DNA of 64,000 nt from Massilia aurea (lineage in GTDB: Bacteria > Pseudomonadota > Gammaproteobacteria > Burkholderiales > Burkholderiaceae_D), in the NCBI RefSeq assembly GCF_014200505.1, contig NZ_JACHBX010000005.1, forward strand, positions 1-64,000, in the 5' to 3' direction. The first letter of the stretch is position 1. Each line of letters starts with the position of its first letter. Shown in pieces: positions 26,356-34,235 of this stretch. The notes below the pieces were generated by a model. That model did no database searches. It saw only the letters and a list, made by a program, of their open reading frames with translations, and was not told where the DNA came from. A program made the translations under genes and the position numbers.

Positions 26356-27366
26356 ATGACATCCCACTATCAAAAATGCGCTCCATTTGTACCCGGCCTG
26401 TTACTGTGCGGCGCCGTCACGCTGGCCGCGTATGGGCTGGAAGCTGTAGAAGCCCATCTGTTCGGACGCGCGTGGCTTGAAAGCCTGGTCCTGGCGATCT
26501 TGCTCGGAACCGGACTGCGCACCGTGCACCGTCTCGATCAGCGGTTCGAGCCAGGCATCCATATGGGCGCCAAGCTGCTGCTTGAAATTGCCGTGGTGCT
26601 GCTGGGCGCATCCGTCAGCGCCGGCGCGCTGCTCGAAAACGGCATGGGACTGGTCGGCGGCATTGCCGGGGTAGTCGTGCTGGCAATTCTGTTCAGTTAT
26701 TTCCTGGGCCGCAGCGCCGGTCTGCCGAAAAAGATGGCGATCCTGATTGCTTGCGGCAATTCAATTTGCGGCAACTCGGCGATTGCGGCGGTGGCCCCAG
26801 TGATCGACGCAGATGGCAAGGACGTGGCCGCCTCCATCGCCTTTACGGCGGTGCTGGGTGTGGTGGTGGTGCTCGGGTTGCCGTTGCTAGTCGGGCTGTT
26901 GTCATTCACGCCGGTTCAATACGGCGTGTTTGCCGGGCTGACCGTGTATGCCGTGCCACAGGTACTGGCGGCAACGAGTTCGGTGTCCGCAGCCAGCGTG
27001 CACATTGGCACCCTGGTCAAGCTGGTGCGCGTGTTGATGCTGGGCCCGGTCGTGCTGGTGTTGTCCTTGACAGGGCGCGGACGGGGAGGCGCCCGCCTGA
27101 ACGTCGCGCACCTGGTGCCGTGGTTTATCGTCGGCTTCCTTGCATTGCTGGGCTTGCGCTCGCTGGGCTGGATTCCGCAGGCAGCGCTGGCGCCAGCGCA
27201 CGTTGCCGCCAATTTCTTCACCATTATGTCGATGGCCGCGCTCGGCCTCGGCGTCGATGCCCGCGCTGTCCTGCGTGCCGGCGGCAAGGTTGCCGGGGTT
27301 GTCATTTTTTCGCTGCTCGGCCTTGGTGTCATCAGTTTCGCCCTGATCAAATTTCTGGGTGTTTAA
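26356..27366 (+). CDS. YeiH-family putative sulfate/sulfite exporter
   Basis: A 336-residue membrane protein with about ten segments and the family motif GNSICGNSAIAAVAPVI at about residue 132. It matches UPF0324/YeiH proteins, proposed exporters of sulfate or sulfite. The function is a family-level proposal. The neighbours (LysR regulator, AcfC-like binding protein, DsrE fragment) fit sulfur-compound handling. SD-like GAACGAGAG lies before the ATG. Confidence 0.88.
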   Translation: MTSHYQKCAPFVPGLLLCGAVTLAAYGLEAVEAHLFGRAWLESLVLAILLGTGLRTVHRLDQRFEPGIHMGAKLLLEIAVVLLGASVSAGALLENGMGLVGGIAGVVVLAILFSYFLGRSAGLPKKMAILIACGNSICGNSAIAAVAPVIDADGKDVAASIAFTAVLGVVVVLGLPLLVGLLSFTPVQYGVFAGLTVYAVPQVLAATSSVSAASVHIGTLVKLVRVLMLGPVVLVLSLTGRGRGGARLNVAHLVPWFIVGFLALLGLRSLGWIPQAALAPAHVAANFFTIMSMAALGLGVDARAVLRAGGKVAGVVIFSLLGLGVISFALIKFLGV

Positions 27367-27413
27367 GGACGTAGCAGTACGCCATCCATTTTCCAAAAAC
27401 GAAAGAAAACGCC

Positions 27414-28186
27414 ATGACATCACATCACTATTTGACCGCGGCGCGCTGCAGCCTTGTTGTTGCAGTCTCGCTCACCGCTGGTATCGCGTGTGCCCAGCAG
27501 CCGTTGCTGGTGTACGGCCCGGGTGGACCGGCTCCTGCGATGAAAGAGGCGGCGGCGGCATTCGAGCACGCGAACGGCATCAAAGTCACCGTCACGGCTG
27601 GCCCCACGCCGAGCTGGTCGACCACGCAAAACAGGATGCGGACATCATCTACAGCGGTTCGGAAACGATGATGACGGACTTTACGTTAGCGATGGGCGGC
27701 AAGATACAGGAGGCAAGCATTACCCCGCTATATATGCGTCCCCTGGCGATCCTGGTGCGTCCCGGCAATCCCAAGCACCTGCGCGGCGTGGCCGACCTGA
27801 TGCAGCCCGGCGTGCGCCTGTTGGTGGTCAACGGTGCCGGCCAGAACGGCGTCTGGGAAGACATGGCTGGCCGCAAAGGCAGCATGGAGTCGGTGCGCAA
27901 GGTACGCGCAAATATTGCCAGTTACGCACCCAACAGCGCGAGCGCGCGCGGTACCTGGACCGCGCGCACCGACATCGACGCGTGGCTTATCTGGAATATC
28001 TGGCAGGTGTCGAACCCGCGCCTGGCCGACGTCGTGCCAATCGAACCTGATTATGCGATTTACCGCGATACCGGCGTGGCGTTGACTGAGCATGGCGCTG
28101 CCAACCCGCAAGCGAAGCAGTTCATCGCATTCCTGCAATCGCCGCAAGGCAGCGCGATCTTTGCCAGGTGGGGCTGGCAGAAATAA
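27414..28186 (+). pseudogene. acfC-like substrate-binding protein, frameshifted
   Basis: The reading starts with a signal peptide (TAARCSLVVAVSLTAGIACA), then LLVYGPGGPAPAMKEAA and VTVTAGPTPSW. It is lost after about codon 68 at 27616 and resumes in the next frame as VDHAKQDADIIYSGSETMM through to FLQSPQGSAIFARWGWQ. One missing G (TGG-TCGAC instead of TGGGTCGAC) accounts for it, giving an intact 257-residue AcfC-type periplasmic binding protein if restored. Such proteins bind anions such as sulfate. It could be a sequencing error rather than a real mutation. Confidence 0.88.
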
Positions 28187-28279
28187 TGAGCGCCGGATTG
28201 TGGGCCTGCGGCGGGTTTCAGTATATTCAGGTACCGCGTGCAGCGCGTCGCACGGCGGCGGTAACGATTCCTAGACAAA

Positions 28280-28570
28280 ATGGACAATAACGCACCATCG
28301 CGCGGGGCGGTCGTGACCCAATCGCTTGCCCTGGCAGCGCCCGGTGCACTTGGAACCCTTTCTGGAGCTGCAGCCGCAGGGACTGCCACCGCATGGCGGG
28401 TCGTCTTCCAGGGGAGCGACGCCAACCCCATGAAACGGAATCTGACGCTCAACAATACTTGTAATGCGCAGGATGACCTAGGCGCCGACAACGTGAGGAT
28501 CGAGGTCGTTGCGTTTGGCCACGGCATCGCGATGCTGATGGCCGACAGCGCTGTCGCCGAACGGCTAGCT
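28280..28570 (+). pseudogene. DsrE-family protein, 3' end lost
   Basis: The reading contains RVVFQGSDANPMKRNLTLNN and DNVRIEVVAFGHGIAMLMAD, ending AVAERLA. This matches DsrE/DsrF-like sulfur-relay proteins up to about 60% of their length. The expected tail with the conserved Cys (VxACENT) is absent; the frame runs into unrelated sequence and stops at 28624. An N-terminal 40-residue Ala-rich stretch may be a signal. It is probably a broken gene from the same sulfur cluster. Confidence 0.6.
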
Positions 28571-29058
28571 TGTCGAGATGCTTGGCCAAGGTCGCCGGCG
28601 ATAGCTCGCCCCTGCGGCGTTTGACTGGCTGGTCCCCTTGGCATTGAAAAAAAGTGTTGTCGGCAAGCCGCGCGCCCCTGATTAGCGCGCCATGGCGCCA
28701 ATATGGTCGATCAGAACATTTTGCAGGACCATGCTTTTTTGGGAAAGACAGCATTTGAATGCCGGGGCAAAACCACCCTGATTAGCAAAGATGAAGACGA
28801 CATCGCCACGCCCTGCCTGCGCTTTGGCCAAGACCGTCGTCTCTCGACGGCCGACGGGCACCAACTGGCCCACAGGTTCGCTACTACGGGCTTGCCGGAC
28901 AGCGACAGTCCGCTTTTGGCCGAACCCGGCCGTTGAGCTCAGCATATCAGGTCGCCAAGCCCAAAAAATCGTGGACTGTCACGAAGGACCGCACCCGACC
29001 CAAAGCGGACATAGTCCGGATAGGCTGCAATTACAGTAGTGCCTCACTTCGTGCTCAC
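28571..29058. other. Intergenic with dispersed repeat
   Basis: No supported gene. Bases 28908-29015 contain GTCCGCTTTTGGCCGAACCC, then GTGGACTGTCACGAAGGACC and CAAAGCGGACA, the fullest copy of the dispersed repeat. The central part (28640-28900) has short frames on both strands without start signals. Confidence 0.45.
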
Positions 29059-29361
29059 CTAGCTGTAGACCCAATCAGGATAGGCGTCGTTTTCGGCATA
29101 GTAAAAAATCAAATTTCTACGCTCTTGAAGATTCGGTTGGCGTGTTCCAAACACCTCCAGTACCTCTATTGCAACGTAGACCTCAAGGAAATATTCAAAT
29201 TCTTCACCCGCCACCTCTGCTGGGACCCTGAAGTCGTCAGTTAGGGGCCCGACGGTGGCTAAAGTATTTGTGCTCCATGGCTTGCGCGCGAAAATGCAGT
29301 GGTCCTCGTCAAGCATTTCTAACGAGTCCACGATTTCAACAAGTGTTGTGTTCACAAGCAT
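29059..29361 (-). CDS. Hypothetical acidic protein
   Basis: A 100-residue frame starting MLVNTTLVEIVDSLEML and ending NDAYPDWVYS, acidic and without signal peptide or membrane segment. The ATG at 29361 was chosen because upstream in-frame codons run through the dispersed repeat at 29390. No family is recognised. Confidence 0.5.
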   Translation of the reverse strand: MLVNTTLVEIVDSLEMLDEDHCIFARKPWSTNTLATVGPLTDDFRVPAEVAGEEFEYFLEVYVAIEVLEVFGTRQPNLQERRNLIFYYAENDAYPDWVYS

Positions 29362-29387
29362 AGGTATGCAAAGGAAATGAATTGTTC

Positions 29388-29445
29388 TAAGTCCGCTTTT
29401 GGCCGAACCTGAACGTTCAGGGCAGCATAAGAGGTTGTCAGGTCG
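29388..29445. repeat. Dispersed intergenic repeat
   Basis: GTCCGCTTTTGGCCGAACCT is nearly identical to the copy at 28914. It lies immediately upstream of the hypothetical gene at 29059-29361. The remaining stretch to 29680 holds no supported gene. Confidence 0.55.
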
Positions 29446-29680
29446 AAAATCTAGCGGCGGCGGCCGTAGGCCGAGTACGCATGCCTTTGGCGCGGTCGGT
29501 GCGGATGCCATCGTCTGCATTAGTGGGACAGTGGGGGGCTGATCGCGGCCTTCACAGGGTCGACGCGGCTGCTGGCGACGCCATGCGAACATTTAGCGCT
29601 CTCGCACAGGGCCGTTTAAGGGCGTTCCCATTCTCTCGAACGACAAGTTGCGACTCGTTGACTCATCGATCCAATCGATC

Positions 29681-29749
29681 GTCAAAGTTCGGCTCACATA
29701 TCGTCATGGTCATGCTCTAACTTTGATGATATGTGAGCCGAACTTTGAC
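29681..29749. repeat. Long near-perfect inverted repeat
   Basis: Arms of 26 bases (29681-29706 and 29724-29749) match at 25 positions around a 17-base loop; the core is GGCTCACATATC / GATATGTGAGCC. The right arm overlaps a second direct copy of the motif TTTGAYGATATGT (29722 and 29743). Repeated motifs of this kind resemble transposase-binding ends rather than a terminator. No transposase gene lies next to it. Confidence 0.8.
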
Positions 29750-29777
29750 GATATGTAGTATAGCGGCTTGATAGGAC

Positions 29778-30023
29778 CTAAAGTCCAGCTGTCTTCATGA
29801 TTTCTGATGGTTGGCAACCGATGCCGCGCGAAATGCGAACAAGGTTAAGCATAGATAGATTGCGCTCGCCGCGTTCAACCCTGCCCATGTGACTCCGATC
29901 AATAGATGAGAGGTACGAAAGCTCTTCTTGAGAGAGCCCTTGTTCTTTTCTCAATGATCGAATAGCGGCGCCGATTGCCGCTAACACATGAGAATCGTCT
30001 AGTCGAACCGGATCGATATCCAT
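29778..30023 (-). CDS. XRE-family helix-turn-helix regulator
   Basis: An 81-residue protein that is almost entirely an HTH domain: LAAIGAAIRSLRKEQGLSQE, ELSYLSSIDRSHMGRVERGE, then LVRISRGIGCQP. The ATG at 30023 was chosen because the longer frame adds a poor N-terminus. It is divergent from the small RHH-like gene at 30108, 85 bp apart. It could be a regulator of that gene or of the island. Confidence 0.85.
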   Translation of the reverse strand: MDIDPVRLDDSHVLAAIGAAIRSLRKEQGLSQEELSYLSSIDRSHMGRVERGERNLSMLNLVRISRGIGCQPSEIMKTAGL

Positions 30024-30107
30024 TGTGCAATGGTCCGGTTTTCGGGCACAATAGGCCACGGCATTTGCGGCCCAATTTACATTTTTGCAACTAACTATAC
30101 CGTTTAG

Positions 30108-30290
30108 ATGACTACACCCCAATCAGTTGCAAAGAAGAAAGCTGTGCTTATACGCATTACGCCGCAGTTGTACGAAGATCTTCTGAACCTATCAGCTGCA
30201 GCTACGTTACTTCAGCGAAAAAGTATTAGCGTTCCAGGCTTAGTCGTTGAAATACTTGAAGATGCCCTGAGGAAACGCTCTTCCCGGTAA
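30108..30290 (+). CDS. Small RHH-like protein
   Basis: A 60-residue protein with a strand (KAVLIRITPQLYEDLLNLS) followed by two helices, which fits a ribbon-helix-helix DNA-binding fold. It is basic. It pairs with the divergent XRE gene. No toxin gene is adjacent, so an antitoxin role cannot be supported. Confidence 0.5.
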   Translation: MTTPQSVAKKKAVLIRITPQLYEDLLNLSAAATLLQRKSISVPGLVVEILEDALRKRSSR

Positions 30291-30579
30291 GCATATATTC
30301 ACGTTCTTAAGCTGGAGTCTCAGAACCTAGCTGCGCCTTCCGCACTGTTGATGTTAATCCGCGTTGTGCTTGTTATTTTTCACGCGCGGTGATTCAAGAT
30401 TTTGATCCTTGCGCTGTCGACTAGCAGGAGCATCCCGTTGTCGTTGGTCATCCCTCAATTGCCACGTCAAGATGCTCTTAGCGACGGCTCACTGTGTTTG
30501 CCTGTCTGGGGCGGCGACCCTTCGCAGGCTTCTCGCTATACCATCGCCAGACCTATCGCCCAGTTTAAAAAGTGCTTAA
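30291..30579. other. Spacer, no gene recognised
   Basis: A short open frame begins at 30402 but has no family match and runs out of frame across the brxC remnant. Nothing else is seen. Confidence 0.4.
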
Positions 30580-31092
30580 TCTTCAGACAAAATTGGATCG
30601 CCGGAGCGCCACCTTATCTCGAAGGGGAGCTACGAGGCATTCAGGCAGGCATTCGAGCATTCAAACGGCAGCGCATGGGAGGCCGAGCGCGACGCGGTCG
30701 GATTTCTGCGAGACGGCGTGATCGCCGGCCTCTCGGCCGCCTTAGGCATGTCGGTCGAGTCGGCCGGCAAATGGTTCGACAACGCGGCTGAGACCTACAA
30801 GATTAACATGGAGGGATTCGCCGGGATCGTGCGCGACTATCTGGACTCGAAGGGGCCCGGCCACCGCGTCGTGTTTCTCGCCGACGAAGTAGGCCAGTTC
30901 ATCGGCAAGACCGCTCAACTAATGCAGAACTAGCAAACTATCACCGAGGGCCTTAGCACCGTATGCAAGGGCCGGGCGTGGGTAATCGTCACAGGCCAAG
31001 AGGATATCGATTCCACGCTTGGGAAGGCCAACGCCGCGCGCTCCAACGACTTCTCGAAAATCACGGGGCGATTCCACACGCGCATGTCTTTG
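30580..31092 (+). pseudogene. brxC: brxC remnant (BREX P-loop protein)
   Basis: One frame reads PERHLISKGSYEAFRQAFE, then AERDAVGFLRDGVIAGLSAA, then HRVVFLADEVGQFIG (Walker B region), a TAG stop at 30931, and continues QTITEGLSTVCKGRAWVIVT, QEDIDSTLGKA, NDFSKITGRFHTRMSL. This is the BrxC pattern, in which LADEVGQFIG and QTITEDLG are conserved. Only about 170 of the 1,100-1,200 residues remain, and one nonsense codon lies inside. BrxC is an ATPase core of BREX phage defence; no other brx gene is present. It is a dead fragment of a lost system. Confidence 0.85.
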
Positions 31093-31434
31093 GTTCGAGG
31101 CGTAAATTCATTCTGCTTTTTCGATATGTTGAAGCGGACATATGATGCTAGCCCTGCCGGAAAGTCTAAAGTGAAGTTGTACAAAACGATGTGGAACCGT
31201 GACTGGGAGGTAGACAAATTGAGATACGAAGAGTTCCACTCACTCGTTGCGTTGGTACATTTTTCGGGTCCGTCTACACCTGCTAGGGAGACGTATAACG
31301 CTTTCGTGCCATATATTACGGTCCAACAAACTGGAGAACATGGAGACGCAATTAGAACAGGCAGACCATTTCTGATCACCCTGAAGTGGACTAGCCATGC
31401 GCCGGCGCTGTGCATCAACGCTAACGAAAATTAG
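31084..31434 (+). CDS. Unassigned frame fused to the brxC remnant
   Basis: The brxC frame continues without a stop into 114 codons of unrelated sequence (NSFCFFDMLKRTYDASPAGK and FHSLVALVHFSGPSTPARET). An ATG at 31084 could start it, but there is no ribosome site. It is not recognisable as BrxC or any other family. It is probably a chimeric tail created when brxC was cut. Confidence 0.3.
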   Translation: MSLVRGVNSFCFFDMLKRTYDASPAGKSKVKLYKTMWNRDWEVDKLRYEEFHSLVALVHFSGPSTPARETYNAFVPYITVQQTGEHGDAIRTGRPFLITLKWTSHAPALCINANEN

Positions 31435-31449
31435 CTAGGTCCAAGCAGA

Positions 31450-32073
31450 TCAATTAGCGTCAGCACGTGAAGATCTGTAAATCGATACAACATTATTATC
31501 TTTGAGAAGACGTTCGAGGCTCGTGTTTTCTAGTTTGAGCCTCTGAAGTTCAGCTCGGACCAGCTCTAATTCAGATTCTCTCGCCTGCAATTCAAGTTCC
31601 GTATCGCGGTGAGACTGAGCAAGCCCTTCATATAGTGTCTTCCAATCAGCGATTCGCTCCGAGAGTGTTCGCCGTATTTTAACCCGACCTACTATTTGTA
31701 GGCACTTCAGGTCGCGTACCCATTCTTTTACTTGTTGACCCAGCTCCTTTTGGCAAGGGCTGAACAAGGTCGTCACATGAATGCCGGCGCGCCTGGCTAC
31801 CTCAGCCGATGAAACGGAACCCTTGTTGTGTGGATAGATACCTCCGTTCGCTTTCATTTCTTCGGTGACGTTTGTCATTGCCTCCTCGACCTTACGCCGG
31901 ACTTCAATTGTCCTAAGTAATCCTTGCTGTTTCGCTTTTTCCCGAATCTGGGCGCGTCGCGCCTCAGTTGAATGCAAGGCTAATGTTCGTGCATCGATTG
32001 TCATCAAATGTTCGGTAATAGTTAAGTTAGCTCTAAAGCGAGAATTTTTTGAATTATGGGATCGTTCTGCCAC
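31450..32073 (-). CDS. Coiled-coil/HTH protein of the recombinase unit
   Basis: A 207-residue protein (GTG start at 32073; MTIDARTLALHS at 32004 is the alternative ATG). It has a basic helical N-terminus (RRAQIREKAKQQGLL), a central SSAEVARRAGIHVTTLF that looks like a helix-turn-helix, and a C-terminal coiled coil (LELQARESELELVRAELQRL). Its start region overlaps the stop of the third recombinase gene. Its place after the recombinases is like that of the accessory protein TnpC in Tn554, which helps orient recombination; the sequence relation was not shown. Confidence 0.65.
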   Translation of the reverse strand: MAERSHNSKNSRFRANLTITEHLMTIDARTLALHSTEARRAQIREKAKQQGLLRTIEVRRKVEEAMTNVTEEMKANGGIYPHNKGSVSSAEVARRAGIHVTTLFSPCQKELGQQVKEWVRDLKCLQIVGRVKIRRTLSERIADWKTLYEGLAQSHRDTELELQARESELELVRAELQRLKLENTSLERLLKDNNVVSIYRSSRADAN

Positions 32074-34235
32074 TTAATTTTTAGTTCCGGTAGCCTCCCA
32101 ATGTGCGCGCGTATCTGTCCTGCCCACATCGCCTGCATTAGTTCGTCTCGTTCAGTATTGGCATTATTATATTCATTGACACATACGGCAATAGAATTAT
32201 CAATGTCTTCCCGCAAGAAGGCTTCTTCAAGCCTATGGCTGCAATCAGGCTGACATTTAGAGGGCTCTGGTCTACCTTTGCTTTTGTTGCAAGGCCCAGC
32301 TTCCGTGCCGGGAAGTTTTGTGCAAATCACCCCCTGCCGAACGACCTCCCAAGCTTTCCCTTGCAGTGTGAGTATTTCCGCTAAGTCACGAACGGAATCT
32401 GAACCCCATTGATTGCCCGCCAAGTGCGATTGCTCCCTCTGTCGATCGATAGTACTACGTAGCATGAGGGCTGCGGGGCCGCCATAATTTCCAACCGGTG
32501 CGCTGTCCTTCCCCATATCTTCGGCATCAACAATTGCATTAATGGCCGTCTCAGCTCGCATTACGCGAAGTTCCCTGCTAACAGTTTCAATATCTGCTTG
32601 GAGATCTTTATCACAGAGTATGTAATAAAGAGTCATCTCGATGGATTTGTGCCCGAATACATCCATGAGAATTTTCGGTGCATGGGTAAGAGCTAGGGCG
32701 GCCAGGCGTGCTATGGTTTTTCGAAAGCGATGAGGGCGAAGCCACTGGTCATTAGGTTTAGGGTCCATGCCAATCGCGATCGCATAGGAACGTAGAGGAA
32801 CAGCTAAGTCTTGAGCAGGTAGTTTGTGATTGCTATTCGACCCAGCGCCGACCTGAACCCATAGATGATCCAAAAAATCATCCTGTTTGTCTGCCTCTAT
32901 CATGATTTTCCTGGCTCCAATGTGCTGAATGGATTCAATCAGCGGGACAAGCCTACATTGCTGTTCTATTGCCTGAATTGCTAAGTCTGGTAGTGTCCAG
33001 TCACGAGCCAAACCGTCATGTCGATCAACGAGTTTGAAAGTTCGACCGTTTAGGTAAGGATATCCGTTCCGGGCGTATTCGATGCAGTCGCGACGCAAGG
33101 TCAGGATCTCTGAACTTCGCGCGCCAGTGGCAAGAAGAACGACGAACAGATGAGCACACTGTAAGTTAGCTAGGAGTCCAAGAATAGATATAAGATTTTT
33201 TGGAGGCCATCTCATGTCCGCGAGAGTACTTCTCTTTCTGCCTAATTGAGAAAGCCGAATTTCAAATGGAGTCGAATCAAAAGGATGACCATCGACGTCT
33301 GTCCATATCCAAGAGCTAAGAACTTTGTCGACCGCATTGCGTCTCCGGTTTTGTGCCTTCTGAGGCGATAGTGCACAGTTTTCTATTTCGACAAGGTCCG
33401 TACTTATTTTTTCAGCTACTTGAAGGAGTGTCGGTCCTAGAGTTTCGATGATCCAAAGGCTTTTACGGCCCATTTCTGACACGTAGTCGTCGGGCAATGG
33501 TAGATGGGGGCTTTTTACTCGATAGGCAGGGTAGGGAAGAGGATTCCCTGATACATCAGTAACTTTCGCATCGTCGGGACCAATATTCGGAAGATCCGTC
33601 CAATAGCCTCGATCGACTAATAGTTGCATTCGTCGCGATTCTCGCATAACGTGCTCCTGAACAGGCACGCTTTGTTTTTTTATATCCGTCACTTCAACGA
33701 TTTTTAGGAAACCCCCTTCGTCCGGCGCGCTTCCTTCGCGTTCGTTCAACCATTTGCAAAGAGCGATTGCAAATAGCGATGGTGTACCAAAATAAGCTTG
33801 TCCAGCTACGTATCGAGGATTGATTGGACTAGGCGTAGATCGGCCCATGCTGGCGGGTGCGACGCGAAGGACGACTAAGTATTTGGTCAAAAGTTTAACA
33901 GCGATCTTTAGCAACCGCTGCCCCTGCACTGTTATTGTCCTTTCGCGTGCAGACTGCTCGGGCATGAGATCCAGTAGCCGAGACTTCAGGTCGATGTTCA
34001 GATGGTTTCTTCTGACGCCGAGGTGCCATTTGCGAGGAGTAAGCCATGTTCCGAAGACTGTGCCGTGTTGCAGTATGGATTGAGCACAAACTAAAGAGCT
34101 TTCATCGAGAAATTGAATCTGTTCCGCGGCGACGAGTTGCAATGCTTGGAGTCGGGTGGTTTCGAACTCTGTTTCGACTCGAATTGGGGCTGCTGCGTTG
34201 TCAAAAATTCCAGTTGAGGTGTTGCGACTGTTCAT
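32022..34235 (-). CDS. Tyrosine recombinase 3 (largest)
   Basis: A 737-residue protein with a tyrosine-recombinase catalytic domain in its second half. Catalytic elements are GARSSEILTLRRD (first Arg), HRFRKTIARL (HxxR) and FGHKSIEMTLYYILCD (His and nucleophile Tyr). The N-terminal 350 residues would bind the core DNA. A late cysteine-rich stretch (CTKLPGTEAGPCNKSKG and CQPDCSHRLEE) may bind zinc. Its start overlaps the stop of recombinase 2 by four bases. Three recombinases in a row suggest that each acts on a different step or site. Confidence 0.85.
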   Translation of the reverse strand: MNSRNTSTGIFDNAAAPIRVETEFETTRLQALQLVAAEQIQFLDESSLVCAQSILQHGTVFGTWLTPRKWHLGVRRNHLNIDLKSRLLDLMPEQSARERTITVQGQRLLKIAVKLLTKYLVVLRVAPASMGRSTPSPINPRYVAGQAYFGTPSLFAIALCKWLNEREGSAPDEGGFLKIVEVTDIKKQSVPVQEHVMRESRRMQLLVDRGYWTDLPNIGPDDAKVTDVSGNPLPYPAYRVKSPHLPLPDDYVSEMGRKSLWIIETLGPTLLQVAEKISTDLVEIENCALSPQKAQNRRRNAVDKVLSSWIWTDVDGHPFDSTPFEIRLSQLGRKRSTLADMRWPPKNLISILGLLANLQCAHLFVVLLATGARSSEILTLRRDCIEYARNGYPYLNGRTFKLVDRHDGLARDWTLPDLAIQAIEQQCRLVPLIESIQHIGARKIMIEADKQDDFLDHLWVQVGAGSNSNHKLPAQDLAVPLRSYAIAIGMDPKPNDQWLRPHRFRKTIARLAALALTHAPKILMDVFGHKSIEMTLYYILCDKDLQADIETVSRELRVMRAETAINAIVDAEDMGKDSAPVGNYGGPAALMLRSTIDRQREQSHLAGNQWGSDSVRDLAEILTLQGKAWEVVRQGVICTKLPGTEAGPCNKSKGRPEPSKCQPDCSHRLEEAFLREDIDNSIAVCVNEYNNANTERDELMQAMWAGQIRAHIGRLPELKIKWQNDPIIQKILALELT

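Noticed and set aside
28682..28945. Minus-strand 87-residue frame
   Set aside because: Runs through the dispersed repeat, with no start signal or family.
30108..30290. Toxin-antitoxin pair with the XRE gene
   Set aside because: Neither product resembles a toxin, and the genes are divergent rather than in one operon.
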